In this document: positions 7,816 through 16,559 of the stretch, piece after piece | How positions within the stretch are numbered: position 1 is the first letter of the stretch | How the letters are laid out: every line of letters begins with the position of its first letter | NCBI GenBank assembly: GCA_910588845.1 | Contig: CAJURU010000001.1 | Location: forward strand, 208,243 to 272,242 | Length of the DNA stretch: 64,000 nucleotides | Direction: 5' to 3' | DNA from: an uncultured Lachnospiraceae bacterium | GTDB taxonomy: Bacteria > Bacillota > Clostridia > Lachnospirales > Lachnospiraceae | The notes under the pieces: generated by a model | The model's database searches: none | Told to the model about the DNA's origin: nothing | Seen by the model: the letters and a program-made list of their open reading frames with translations, nothing else | Program-made: the position numbers and the translations under genes

Positions 7816-8551
7816 CCCTGCACACGGTGGTTATGACAATGGAGCCTCCTACCAGGGAAGAAAAGAAAAAGACGACACGCTGCGGGTAACGCTTGCAGTT
7901 GGGCAGAAGTTAGAGGATGCAGGTTATAACGTGCTGTATACAAGAACGACTGACCGTTATGATTCTCCGATTGAGAAGGCAAGGATAGCCAACCGTTCCG
8001 GCGCCGATTATTTTATTTCATTTCATCGGAATTCGGGAGCTAATCCCAATACCTACAACGGAACCCAGGCGTTAGTCTATGAGGCGGGTACGGAGGCTGA
8101 ACGTGTGGGGGAAGCCATCAATCAGGAGTTGGTGGACTTTGGATTTAAGGATTTGGGCGTGGTGGAACGTCCTGGGCTTGTAGTGCTGAGACGTACCCAG
8201 ATGCCTGCCGTCTTGATGGAGCTTGGCTTTATCAATCATGACATGGATAACCAGATGTTTGACGACCGATTTAACGAAATGGTAGATGCCATTGTGACCG
8301 GAGTAGAGCAGGCGATTCCCCTGGAATCTACCCCCAGACGGTATGGGGTTCAGGTAGGTCTGTTTCGCCATGAACCTAATGCTCAATATCTCAGGGAGCA
8401 GTTGGAGAATCAGGGCTACTTTGTGACAGTGCGCAGAGATGATCCCTATTATGCGGTAATTGTGGGGCGCGAGTCTACGCTGGAGGATGCCAAAACCCTT
8501 CAGGATCAGCTCAGGCAGGATGGGTATGATACTTTGGTTGTGACCTTATAA
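7802..8551 (+). CDS. N-acetylmuramoyl-L-alanine amidase with SPOR domain, altered 5' end
   Basis: The Amidase_3 domain (residues 1-165) has the zinc ligand histidine in PAHGGYDNG, a second in SFHRNSG and the MELGFINHDMDN glutamate region; it cleaves the peptide stem from peptidoglycan. The C-terminal 70 residues (GVQVGLFRHEPNAQYLREQL ... YYAVIVGRE) are a SPOR domain that binds denuded glycan. I see no signal peptide, as in CwlC-type mother-cell lysis enzymes. The only start is TTG 7802 with a long gap to its ribosome binding site, probably because the upstream element inserted at the original start. Confidence 0.85.
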   Translation: MRIFDPAHGGYDNGASYQGRKEKDDTLRVTLAVGQKLEDAGYNVLYTRTTDRYDSPIEKARIANRSGADYFISFHRNSGANPNTYNGTQALVYEAGTEAERVGEAINQELVDFGFKDLGVVERPGLVVLRRTQMPAVLMELGFINHDMDNQMFDDRFNEMVDAIVTGVEQAIPLESTPRRYGVQVGLFRHEPNAQYLREQLENQGYFVTVRRDDPYYAVIVGRESTLEDAKTLQDQLRQDGYDTLVVTL

Positions 8552-8761
8552 AATTTTTATAAACTGTATACAAATGGGTTTACTTTTTGATTGATTTTTT
8601 GTATGATGAGCATATCTTTTGTAGAATGTAATCATCTGAACTTGAATAAAGTCGGCACGAAATCTGTGCGCAATCCCAATGATAAAAGAAATAGAAGAGA
8701 CCTGTTTTAATTGAAAGCAGCGGGTTTGATTTGTATTCCCTCCGACAAAGGAGAGAAATCC

Positions 8762-9613
8762 ATGAAAATAGCATTTTGGAGTGAACAAAAGGGGGCAGGG
8801 ACAGCGTTTAATCTGGCGGTAGTTGCCTGTGCGTCAGTCTGCCTGCATCCCTTGTCCGTTGCGGTGGTTTCCGGAGGATATTGCGATGAGAAATTAGAGC
8901 AGAAGTTTTTTGGCTGCCACCAGAATATGTCGAAAATTACAGAAATAGCGGCAGATCATGGACAGGAGACAGTTTTGGCGGCAGAGACACAAGAATTTTT
9001 TCTGAGTAACGGGCTGGCGTGTCTGTTGCGCAAGGAAAGAATGGAAGATTTGACGGAAGCGGTAGTCAAGTCGAATATGCGTGAGGTGGTAAAGGACAGA
9101 ATGTACTGTCTGCCGGCAAACGCAGGCCGCGAGTATGAATGGTGGTATCAGGATTACAGGTTTGTGCGTATGGGAAGGGTGCTGGATGCGGTAGAATCTT
9201 ATTTTGATGTTGTATTTATCGACTGTGGGAGCCGCAAGGATGATTATGCAAAGAAGGTTCTTGAAGAGGCGGATATCTGTGTGCTGAACATATTACAGGA
9301 GACAGACGGCATTGGACAATACTATCGCAGTCCGCCCAAGTTTAAAGGAGAAAATTTTTTTCTCTTGGGAAAATATTTCAGCAGTGCGCTGTATAACAGG
9401 GAAAATCTTCAGCGCATTTACCGTATAGAGGAGAGCCGTTTGGGTGCGATTCCTTATAATGCGCAGCTACATGCGGCGGAACAGATGGGCAGAATTAAGA
9501 AATTTGTCGAGCATTCTGTTGATAGTGGGATAGAAGGGAAAGATATGGAGTTTGAGAAGGAATTAGTCAGGACGACCAATCTGATTCTTAAGATGTCAGG
9601 AGTGGTCGCCTGA
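8762..9613 (+). CDS. ParA/MinD-like protein with degenerate P-loop
   Basis: ATG 8762 follows AAAGGAGAG; an upstream in-frame start at 8711 lacks a ribosome binding site. The start KIAFWSEQKGAGTAFNLAVVA resembles the deviant Walker A of ParA/TadZ proteins but lacks the GKT lysine. DVVFIDCGSRKDD looks like the switch region (DxxxIDCG), and IGAIPYN-like sequence (RLGAIPYNAQLHAAEQMG) is near the C-terminus. It may be an ATPase-like scaffold for a cell-surface or pilus system, but no such genes are adjacent. The 8552-8761 gap has no clear signal apart from AT-rich sequence. Confidence 0.65.
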   Translation: MKIAFWSEQKGAGTAFNLAVVACASVCLHPLSVAVVSGGYCDEKLEQKFFGCHQNMSKITEIAADHGQETVLAAETQEFFLSNGLACLLRKERMEDLTEAVVKSNMREVVKDRMYCLPANAGREYEWWYQDYRFVRMGRVLDAVESYFDVVFIDCGSRKDDYAKKVLEEADICVLNILQETDGIGQYYRSPPKFKGENFFLLGKYFSSALYNRENLQRIYRIEESRLGAIPYNAQLHAAEQMGRIKKFVEHSVDSGIEGKDMEFEKELVRTTNLILKMSGVVA

Positions 9614-9625
9614 ACAGCATTCCGG

Positions 9626-10150
9626 CTAACAAGTTTCCGGTTCAGGATAAGCCTCGCCAAAAGTCTCTACGGTAACTTTTTTCAGTCCTTGAGGTTCTAA
9701 GGGGCGGTCTGTGTAAATGTCAGTCGGGGTCTCCGCAATTTTATTGACATTTTCCATACCTTCTGTGATCTTGCCGAAAGCGGCATAAGCTCCGTCTAAG
9801 TGCGGGGAGTTTTTGTGCATAATGAAGAACTGAGAACCAGCGGAATCAGGCGCCATAGTGCGCGCCATGGAGAGCACGCCGGCGCTGTGCTTTAAGTCAT
9901 TGGTGAAACCATTCTGGGTGAATTCACCGCGGATACTGTAGCCGGGGCCTCCGGCGCCGGTCCCGTCCGGGCATCCGCCCTGGATCATGAATCCTTTGAT
10001 TACACGGTGGAAGCAGAGACCGTCGTAATAGCCCTTGTGAATCAGGCTGATAAAGTTGTTTACGGTGTTGGGGGCAATCTCAGGATAAAGTTCAGCCTTA
10101 AAAACGTCCCCGTTTTCCATTTCAAATGTAACGATTGGATTTTGTGCCAT
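9626..10150 (-). CDS. Cyclophilin-type peptidyl-prolyl isomerase, 174 aa
   Basis: Cytosolic cyclophilin that isomerises X-Pro bonds in folding proteins. Family signatures are present: NFISLIHKGYYDGLCFHRVI, GFMIQGGCPDGTG, GSQFFIMH and AYAAFGKITEGM. Two starts are possible, 10156 and 10150; 10150 has better spacing to AGAGGT. It has no signal peptide. It is convergent with the ParA-like gene, with only 12 bases between the stops. The C-terminus ends in a short tail rich in Pro and Glu. Confidence 0.92.
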   Translation of the reverse strand: MAQNPIVTFEMENGDVFKAELYPEIAPNTVNNFISLIHKGYYDGLCFHRVIKGFMIQGGCPDGTGAGGPGYSIRGEFTQNGFTNDLKHSAGVLSMARTMAPDSAGSQFFIMHKNSPHLDGAYAAFGKITEGMENVNKIAETPTDIYTDRPLEPQGLKKVTVETFGEAYPEPETC

Positions 10151-10336
10151 TGTCATTTACCTCTTTTCTTGTGATTTAATATAAAGTATACAAATTATAT
10201 CGCAGAAACCACAATTCGTAAAGCCGGAATACTGTCGACATGAACTGCGAATATTTTCAGAAATCCAATGATATTCTTTTAGAAAAATTTTACTTCGTCG
10301 ATGTGCCATCGATATACGAAAGGGGAACTAACACTC

Positions 10337-10960
10337 ATGGCAGATAAAATATTTGAAAACAACCAGGTCACTATTACAGGGGAAATCATTTCCGATTTTC
10401 AGTACAGCCACGAAGTTTTTGGCGAAGGGTTCTACATGGTGGAAGTATCTGTGAACCGTCTGAGTAATTTTGCGGACGTGATTCCCATGATGATTTCGGA
10501 ACGTCTGATTGACACTCAGTGCAGCTATATCGGGCAGTATATTCGGGTTGACGGGCAGTTCCGCTCCTATAACCGGCATGAAGAGAAGAAGAACCGTCTT
10601 GTCTTATCGGTGTTTGTGCGTGAGATGGAATTTGTAGATGAAATTCCGGAAGGTGAGAAGAGCAACCAAATATTTCTGGACGGTTATATCTGCAAAGAGC
10701 CAATTTACCGCAAAACACCGCTTGGCAGAGAAATTGCGGATCTTCTTATCGCTGTAAACCGTTCTTATGGGAAGTCAGATTACATACCCTGCATCTGCTG
10801 GGGCAGAAATGCGAGGTTTGCTTCAGGATTCGAGATTGGCGGCCATGTACAGGTCTATGGCAGAATTCAGAGCAGGGAGTATGTGAAAAAACTTTCCGAG
10901 ACAGAGGTGGAGCATAGAGTGGCCTATGAAGTGTCTGTCAGTAAGATTGAGTACTTATGA
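10337..10960 (+). CDS. Single-stranded-DNA-binding-like protein with two OB-fold segments
   Basis: ATG 10337 follows AAAGGGGAAC. The first half (NNQVTITGEIISDFQYSHEV ... VRVDGQFRSYNR-like) and the second half (NQIFLDGYICKEPIYRKTPLG ... YIPCICWGRNARFASGFEIG, VQVYGRIQSREY) each look like an OB fold. The second half is the better match to SSB/PriB proteins. It lacks the acidic DDDIPF tail of the replicative SSB, so it is probably an accessory ssDNA-binding protein. It appears monocistronic. Confidence 0.7.
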   Translation: MADKIFENNQVTITGEIISDFQYSHEVFGEGFYMVEVSVNRLSNFADVIPMMISERLIDTQCSYIGQYIRVDGQFRSYNRHEEKKNRLVLSVFVREMEFVDEIPEGEKSNQIFLDGYICKEPIYRKTPLGREIADLLIAVNRSYGKSDYIPCICWGRNARFASGFEIGGHVQVYGRIQSREYVKKLSETEVEHRVAYEVSVSKIEYL

Positions 10961-10995
10961 TGTTCCTCATGATAATTGCGTCTGGCTGAATTGCT

Positions 10996-11157
10996 GGTGT
11001 ACTGATACACTTATATTCAGGCAAATCTCCTTGCCCAAGGTTCCATCGGACTACGTCGCTTTCACTCAACGATGCCGCCGCATCGCTTCATTTAAGCTTC
11101 TTGCCGATGAAAATTTGTTCAGCGGAGTTTCACCAGATATAAATGTGTCAGTACACT
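10996..11157. repeat. Intergenic palindromic element, 162 bp
   Basis: Imperfect 21-bp terminal inverted repeats, arms at 10996-11016 and 11137-11157, match at 18 of 21 positions around GTGTACTGA. The inside has further self-complementary stretches but no ORF of note. This fits a non-coding repeat (MITE- or REP-like) downstream of the OB-fold gene. Copy number cannot be judged from one window. Confidence 0.5.
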
Positions 11158-11223
11158 AGTTGCATTTTCCGAAGCTTTGTGGTATTTTAAGAAAAGCTTT
11201 TGTGAAAGAGAAAGGAAAACAGC

Positions 11224-11709
11224 ATGTGTAAGGAAAAGGTTACTGTTTATTGCGGAGATGGAAAAGGTAAGACAACAGCAGCGCTTGGATATGCATTACA
11301 GGCTGCGGGGCAGGGGGATAACGTCATCATCATCCAATTTCTTAAAGGGAGGAAGGAAGAGGAGATGGAATACCTGCGGAGGCTGGAGCCGGAAATAAAG
11401 TTTTTTAGATTTGCCAAAACGGAGAAGAATTTTGCAGAGCTGTCCAAAGAGGAACAGGAGGAAGAGGCAATCAATATCCGCAATGGTTTTAATTTTGCCA
11501 GAAAGGTTCTGGTGACGGGCGAATGCAGCCTTTTAATCCTTGATGAATTCCTGGGGCTTTGGGAAAACCGCCTGATTTCTGAGGAGGATTTAGATTCTCT
11601 GATGAACGCAGCCTCTGAAGACACAGAGATTATTTTTACCGGAAGGGTTATGGGTGACAGCCTGCGTAAATATATCGGGAAAGTCTATGAAATTCATGAG
11701 AATTGTTGA
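11224..11709 (+). CDS. Corrinoid adenosyltransferase (CobO/BtuR family), 161 aa
   Basis: The P-loop is GDGKGKTTAALGYALQA near the N-terminus, followed by VIIIQFLKG, the acidic middle segment and LLILDEFLG with the DE motif. CobO proteins transfer the adenosyl group of ATP to cob(I)alamin. The length (161) is typical of the short clostridial form. No other cobalamin genes are nearby, so it may serve salvage. AGGAAAACAGC precedes the ATG. Confidence 0.88.
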   Translation: MCKEKVTVYCGDGKGKTTAALGYALQAAGQGDNVIIIQFLKGRKEEEMEYLRRLEPEIKFFRFAKTEKNFAELSKEEQEEEAINIRNGFNFARKVLVTGECSLLILDEFLGLWENRLISEEDLDSLMNAASEDTEIIFTGRVMGDSLRKYIGKVYEIHENC

Positions 11710-11774
11710 TAACATGGTTGACTTTGCGTGGAGAAAATGCTATATTATGTTCAGTTGAAACATTTCAGAATTTT

Positions 11775-11798
11775 AAGCCGGCTATTAGTAGTCGGCTT
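11775..11798 (+). terminator. Hairpin with T-run just before the dapA ribosome binding site
   Basis: AAGCCG (11775-11780) pairs with CGGCTT (11793-11798), followed by a short T-run and then AAGGAGG. It either ends the cobO transcript or attenuates read-through into dapA. I see no leader peptide or lysine riboswitch. Confidence 0.45.
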
Positions 11799-11816
11799 TT
11801 TAAGGAGGATATTTGC

Positions 11817-12701
11817 ATGGCAATTTTCAAGGGAGCCGGCGTTGCGCTTGTGACGCCGATGAAAGACAATCTGGAAGTAAATTATGATAAATTGGCAGAA
11901 CTGTTAGAAGACCAGATTAAGAATGAGACAGACAGTATTATTATCACCGGGACTACGGGGGAGGCGTCCACACTGACAGAGGAAGAGCATTTAGAAGTGA
12001 TAAGGGCGGCAGTCTCCATTGTGAACAAACGAATCCCTGTGATTGCTGGAACGGGTTCTAACTGTACGAAGACGGCGGTATATCTGTCGCGTAAGGCACA
12101 GGAGGCAGGGGCGGATGGTCTTCTTGTGGTGACGCCGTATTATAATAAGGCAACGCAGAAGGGGCTTATCAGCCATTACACTGAGATTGCCAAGAATGTG
12201 GATCTCCCAATAATTTTATATAATGTTCCAGGAAGGACCGGCTGTAAGATTGCGCCGGAGACGGCCGCTGCTTTAGCGCGCGATGTGGAGAACATTGTCG
12301 GCATGAAGGATGCTGTGGGGGATATCTCCTATACTTTGCGCGTGATGGAGCAGACGCAGGGTGATTTCGATTTGTATTCCGGTGAGGACGGACAGGTGAT
12401 TCCGCTGCTTGCCTGCGGCGGGATTGGCGTGATTTCCGTGCTCTCCAATGTAGCGCCGAAATTTACCCATGATATGGTGATGAATTATTTGAACGGAAAT
12501 CAACAGGAAGCGTTGAAAATGCAGTGTAAAGCGATTGCGTTGGTAGACGCGCTGTTTTGTGAGGTAAATCCGATTCCGGTGAAAGCCGCTTTAAACCTTA
12601 TGGGCTGGGAAGTGGGTTCTCTGCGGGCGCCTCTCAGTGAAATGGAACCGGAGAATTTAGAAAAATTGAAAAAAGCAATGCAGGAGTTTGGAATTTTCTA
12701 A
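11817..12701 (+). CDS. dapA: 4-hydroxy-tetrahydrodipicolinate synthase, 294 aa
   Basis: Condenses pyruvate with aspartate semialdehyde, the first committed step of the lysine/diaminopimelate pathway. Seen: GTTGEASTLTEEEH, the tyrosine of YNVPGRTGCKI, and the Schiff-base lysine in NIVGMKDAVGD. ATG 11817 is preferred over the longer frame from 11703 because AAGGAGG lies 8 bases upstream and it fits the family length. It is followed by dapB after a stable hairpin, so the two form an operon. Confidence 0.95.
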   Translation: MAIFKGAGVALVTPMKDNLEVNYDKLAELLEDQIKNETDSIIITGTTGEASTLTEEEHLEVIRAAVSIVNKRIPVIAGTGSNCTKTAVYLSRKAQEAGADGLLVVTPYYNKATQKGLISHYTEIAKNVDLPIILYNVPGRTGCKIAPETAAALARDVENIVGMKDAVGDISYTLRVMEQTQGDFDLYSGEDGQVIPLLACGGIGVISVLSNVAPKFTHDMVMNYLNGNQQEALKMQCKAIALVDALFCEVNPIPVKAALNLMGWEVGSLRAPLSEMEPENLEKLKKAMQEFGIF

Positions 12702-12726
12702 ATCAGCGATTGCTTTATCAAAGATG

Positions 12727-12752
12727 AACCCTGCTGCATTGGCAGCGGGGTT
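12727..12752 (+). other. 11-bp hairpin between dapA and dapB
   Basis: AACCCTGCTGC pairs with GCAGCGGGGTT (one G-T pair) around a 4-nt loop. It has no proper T-run, so it could protect or process the dapA-dapB mRNA, or partly attenuate transcription into dapB. Confidence 0.5.
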
Positions 12753-12780
12753 AAATTTTACATCCAGGAGGAGAATGAAA

Positions 12781-13551
12781 ATGATTAGAATGATTATGCA
12801 TGGCTGCAACGGCAAGATGGGACAAGTTATCTCGGGAATCTGCCGGGAGGACGATGAGATTGAGATTGTAGCGGGCGTTGACCCTTATACCGGTTTGGAG
12901 AATGATTATCCGGTGTTTGCCAATATTGCGGAGTGTCAGATAGAAGCGGACGTGGTGGTAGATTTTGCTGCGGCTTTGGCAGTGGATGGACTTCTGGATT
13001 ATTGCGTATCGCATAAGCTTCCAGTAGTCTTGTGTACGACAGGGCTCAGTGAGCAGCAGCTTGCCAAGGTGGAGGAAGCAGGCAAGCAGACGGCTGTGCT
13101 CAAATCTGCCAATATGTCTTTAGGCATCAATCTGTTGATGGATTTGTTAAAGCAGGCGGCAAAGACGCTTGCTCCGGCTGGATTCGACATGGAAATCGTG
13201 GAGAAGCACCATAACCAGAAAGTAGATGCGCCCAGCGGTACGGCGCTTGCCCTTGCAGATTCCCTCAACGAAGCATTGGACAACGCTTATGCTTATCAAT
13301 ATGACAGGACGCAGGACAGGAAGAAGCGTGAGAGATATGAAATCGGCATCCAGGCAGTCCGCGGCGGCAGCATTGTCGGCGAACACGAGGTAATCTTTGC
13401 GGGAACAGACGAGGTCATTGAATTTAAGCATACGGCGTATTCTAAGGCAGTCTTTGCCAAAGGCGCTGTGGAGGCGGCAAAGTTCCTCGCGGGCAAGCCG
13501 GCAGGAAGATATGAGATGCGTGATGTGATTGCAGCATCCAGCGGGAAATAA
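12781..13551 (+). CDS. dapB: 4-hydroxy-tetrahydrodipicolinate reductase, 256 aa
   Basis: The NAD(P)H-dependent second step after dapA. It has the Rossmann segment MHGCNGKMGQVISG, the catalytic EKHHNQKVDAPSGTAL with its histidine and lysine, and a C-terminal GSIVGEHEVIFAG. ATG 12781 has good spacing to AGGAGG (12766-12771); ATG 12775 is too close. The length is typical of the family. Confidence 0.95.
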   Translation: MIRMIMHGCNGKMGQVISGICREDDEIEIVAGVDPYTGLENDYPVFANIAECQIEADVVVDFAAALAVDGLLDYCVSHKLPVVLCTTGLSEQQLAKVEEAGKQTAVLKSANMSLGINLLMDLLKQAAKTLAPAGFDMEIVEKHHNQKVDAPSGTALALADSLNEALDNAYAYQYDRTQDRKKRERYEIGIQAVRGGSIVGEHEVIFAGTDEVIEFKHTAYSKAVFAKGAVEAAKFLAGKPAGRYEMRDVIAASSGK

Positions 13552-13599
13552 AAGCGTAGAATTGCCTAATAGAAATGCAGAGAGAAAGGAAGGGCTGTA

Positions 13600-14697
13600 A
13601 TGTACAAGATGATGACGCCGGGACCCACGCAGGTAAAGGAGAATGTCCGCCTGGCGCGGGCAAGAGAATGCGGTAACCCGGATATAGACGAGGAGTTTTT
13701 TGATTTTTATAAGGAAACATGCGAGTTAATCAGCCGCCTGCTGCATACAGAGAATGAGACGTTGATTCTCGGCGGGGAAGGAATTCTGGGACTAGAAGCT
13801 GCCTGTGCGTCCCTGACGGAGCCGGGAGATAAGGCGTTAGTTTTGGACAACGGTATTTTTGGAGAAGGATTTGCAGATTTCGTGTCTCTGTATGGCGGCG
13901 AGCCCCAATTGTATACCGTGGATGGTAAGAATCCCATTGATGCGCAGGAGTTGGAGGAATTTCTGCAAAAGAACCACGATTACAAATATGCAACCCTGGT
14001 GCACTGCGATACGCCCAGCGGTATATTGAATGATATTGCCGTGCTCTGTCCGCTTTTAAAAAAGTATGGCATATTGACTGTGGTAGACGCGGTCTCCTCT
14101 ATGTTTGGGGAGGAAGTACGCGTGGATGACGCTCAAATTGACATTCTCTGCGGCGGTTCGCAAAAAGCGGTTTCCGCGCCGCCGGGACTGACCTTCGTGA
14201 CGATCAGCGCGGACGCCAAAAATGCGATGGCCAGGCGTAAAACGCCGATTGCTTCTTTCTATGCCAATTTGAAAGTGTTTGAGGGTTACTACGAAGCAAA
14301 ATGGTTTCCCTATACGATGCCTGTCAGCGATATTTATGGGCTGCGTGCGGCTATGGATAATATTGCGGCGGATATGGATATGCTGGCGCGCCATGCGAGA
14401 CTTGCCGGGTCGTGCCGGCAATCCTTGACGGAGGCGGGAGTAAAGCTGCATTTAGAGAACGGATTTTCTAACACCGTAACTGTGTTTGATGTGCCGAAGG
14501 GAACCACGGCGCGGGCAATCTTAGATACCATGCGTGCGGATCATAATATTCTTCTGGCAGGCTCCTTTGGCAGCCTTGCCGGAAAGGTTATCCGTATCGG
14601 GCATATGGGAAGCAACGCCAATGAAAAAGATATGGCGGAGACGATGGAAGCCTTGTGGCAGACATTTAAAAAATTAGGTGTGGAATTGAAAGAATGA
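13600..14697 (+). CDS. Class V PLP-dependent aminotransferase, 365 aa
   Basis: Alanine-glyoxylate/serine-pyruvate type enzyme. MMTPGPTQV at the N-terminus, the PLP aspartate in TVVDAVSSMFG, and the PLP lysine in GGSQKAVSAPPG are all present. The start ATG follows AGAAAGGAAGGG. It lies 48 bp after dapB and may be co-transcribed. The substrate cannot be fixed from sequence; phosphonate- or serine-type substrates are both possible. Confidence 0.85.
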   Translation: MYKMMTPGPTQVKENVRLARARECGNPDIDEEFFDFYKETCELISRLLHTENETLILGGEGILGLEAACASLTEPGDKALVLDNGIFGEGFADFVSLYGGEPQLYTVDGKNPIDAQELEEFLQKNHDYKYATLVHCDTPSGILNDIAVLCPLLKKYGILTVVDAVSSMFGEEVRVDDAQIDILCGGSQKAVSAPPGLTFVTISADAKNAMARRKTPIASFYANLKVFEGYYEAKWFPYTMPVSDIYGLRAAMDNIAADMDMLARHARLAGSCRQSLTEAGVKLHLENGFSNTVTVFDVPKGTTARAILDTMRADHNILLAGSFGSLAGKVIRIGHMGSNANEKDMAETMEALWQTFKKLGVELKE

Positions 14698-14755
14698 TAA
14701 GCGGTCAGTGGAGCAAAACATGAAATCAGGTGTGAAGCTGAGTAGGAGATAAATC

Positions 14756-16375
14756 ATGGGCAATGAAGCAAAAAGGACGAAAAAGGAAGAAGATTTTAGT
14801 TTTCAGGTGGATTTAAAGGGCATTATCCGCCTGCTCAGTGAGAACCTGTATTCCAGTGGAGATGTATTTTTGCGGGAGCTTTTACAGAATGCTGTGGACG
14901 CTATCGCGGCGCGGCGCGAACTGGAGCCGGGTTTTCAGGACGGCAGGATAAGGGTTACATATCATGGGCAGGCGGATGGGCAGGCAAGCCTGGTATTTTC
15001 AGATAATGGGATTGGACTTACGTGCGAGGAAATTCACACGTTTCTGTCGGTTATTGGACAGTCCTCTAAACGGGGGGAGATGGAGCGCAACAGCTTTATC
15101 GGGCAGTTTGGCATCGGCCTGTTGTCTTGTTTTCTGGTGACGGATGAGATTGTGGTGAGAAGCCGGTCAGTACGCGAGGAAAAAGGCTTTAGATGGCTTG
15201 GCAGAAGCGACGGCACCTATCAGGTGGCGGCGGACGCTGAGGTCCTTGTTCCGGGAACCCGCATAGAAATTAAGTTAGACAAAAAAATGGCGCGCCGTTA
15301 CCATGAAGCCCGGGCGATTGAACTTCTGAAGGAATACGTTTTCTTGATTAAGGTTCCGGTGGAATTTGAGGGCGACGGCGTCAGCAGGCGAATTAATGAT
15401 GGTTTTATTCCCTGGCGGCAGTCGTTTTGCAGCGGAGAGGAAATTTTGCAGTTTGGCGAGCTGATGTTTGGCGAGAAGTTTTTTGGCGTAGTCCCAATTC
15501 TGGGAGAGGGGCTCAAAGGGTACGCGTTTATCTCGGAACGCCAGACCAGCGCGGCTACGATGGGGCGGCATAAAATTTATTTAAAAGATATGCTGATTAC
15601 GGAGGATGGCAAAGATCTGATTCCCAAATGGGCATTTTTTACAAGGTGTATTGTCAATGCCGAACATTTAACGCCGATGGCGTCCCGGGAAGGGTTTGCC
15701 GTAGACCATGCGCTGGCGAAAGCGCGCAACGATATCGAAAAATGCTTGTTTGAGTATTTCATGAGCCTCTCCAAATTCGATGTAAACAAGCTCAAAAGGC
15801 TGACCATCATACATAATGTGGCAATCAAATCCCTGGCTGTGGAAAATGAGCAGATATATAAGCTGTTTTTTTCATTCCTTACCTTTGTCACTAATATAGG
15901 GGATTTAACCGGATTCCAGCTCTTAGAGGCGGCAAAGCGTTTTCCCGTTTATTACTGCGCGGAGGTTGATACGAAAAGCCCAAACAGGAAAAAGCGGACG
16001 ATACATACAATGTATTGTTCCATGCGCTGGCGGGAAGACTGGTCGCAGAAGAAAGAGAGGCTTTTGCTGGCGGAGCAGGACGACCGGGACTGGCGGGGGC
16101 AAAAGGAGACGCCTCTGGACAGTCTGTACTGGTTACTGTGCTGGTATGTTTATTTTAAGATGATGGACGGAAATGGGGAGGGCAGCGTACGTTTGTTGTT
16201 GGGTGAAGATACAGAAAGCAGCAGACGCGAGTACTCATGCTGTGAAGCGTCAGAATATTTTGAGCAGCAGGCGGATTTGCTGGGAGCGCAGATGGATAGG
16301 GCGCGAAAACAGTTTGTTTATGAGGGCGTGAAGAGGTGCTTTGAAGCGTGTTTGAAATACAGAAGTCTTTCATGA
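14756..16375 (+). CDS. Short HSP90/HtpG-like ATPase, 539 aa
   Basis: The GHKL ATPase domain (about 1-210) has ELLQNAVDAI, DNGIG and GQFGIGLLS, the HtpG nucleotide-binding motifs. A middle domain follows (WAFFTRCIVNAEHLTPMASREGF, FEYFMSLSKFD). The C-terminal dimerisation part is short and divergent, so the protein is about 80-90 residues shorter than HtpG. It is probably an HSP90 paralog with its own clients rather than the main HtpG. AGTAGGAGATAAATC precedes the ATG. Confidence 0.8.
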   Translation: MGNEAKRTKKEEDFSFQVDLKGIIRLLSENLYSSGDVFLRELLQNAVDAIAARRELEPGFQDGRIRVTYHGQADGQASLVFSDNGIGLTCEEIHTFLSVIGQSSKRGEMERNSFIGQFGIGLLSCFLVTDEIVVRSRSVREEKGFRWLGRSDGTYQVAADAEVLVPGTRIEIKLDKKMARRYHEARAIELLKEYVFLIKVPVEFEGDGVSRRINDGFIPWRQSFCSGEEILQFGELMFGEKFFGVVPILGEGLKGYAFISERQTSAATMGRHKIYLKDMLITEDGKDLIPKWAFFTRCIVNAEHLTPMASREGFAVDHALAKARNDIEKCLFEYFMSLSKFDVNKLKRLTIIHNVAIKSLAVENEQIYKLFFSFLTFVTNIGDLTGFQLLEAAKRFPVYYCAEVDTKSPNRKKRTIHTMYCSMRWREDWSQKKERLLLAEQDDRDWRGQKETPLDSLYWLLCWYVYFKMMDGNGEGSVRLLLGEDTESSRREYSCCEASEYFEQQADLLGAQMDRARKQFVYEGVKRCFEACLKYRSLS

Positions 16376-16405
16376 GGATAACCGTTCACGTGGTAAGTTT
16401 GGGGA

Positions 16406-16434
16406 TTGACAGAACGTTATTCTTGTGAGATAGT
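16406..16434 (+). promoter_or_regulatory. nadA: Sigma-A promoter candidate for nadA
   Basis: TTGACA (16406-16411), 17-bp spacer, GATAGT (16429-16434). A hairpin AAGAGC/GCTCTT follows at about 16473-16506, before the nadA start. Confidence 0.6.
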
Positions 16435-16559
16435 AAGCAGAAAAGGAAACAACAGTAATTTTTGGATATGTAAAAGAGCGCCGGCAAATTCATCTGCTAT
16501 GCTCTTATCAATAGTAGTAGCTATTCTTGTTACGCAGGAATAGAGAAAGCGGGAACAAT

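Noticed and set aside
10926..11159. 77-codon frame over the palindromic element
   Set aside because: It covers inverted-repeat DNA; no ribosome binding site or family.
11702..11816. Lysine riboswitch upstream of dapA
   Set aside because: Only a short terminator-like hairpin is present; the region is too short for an L-box.
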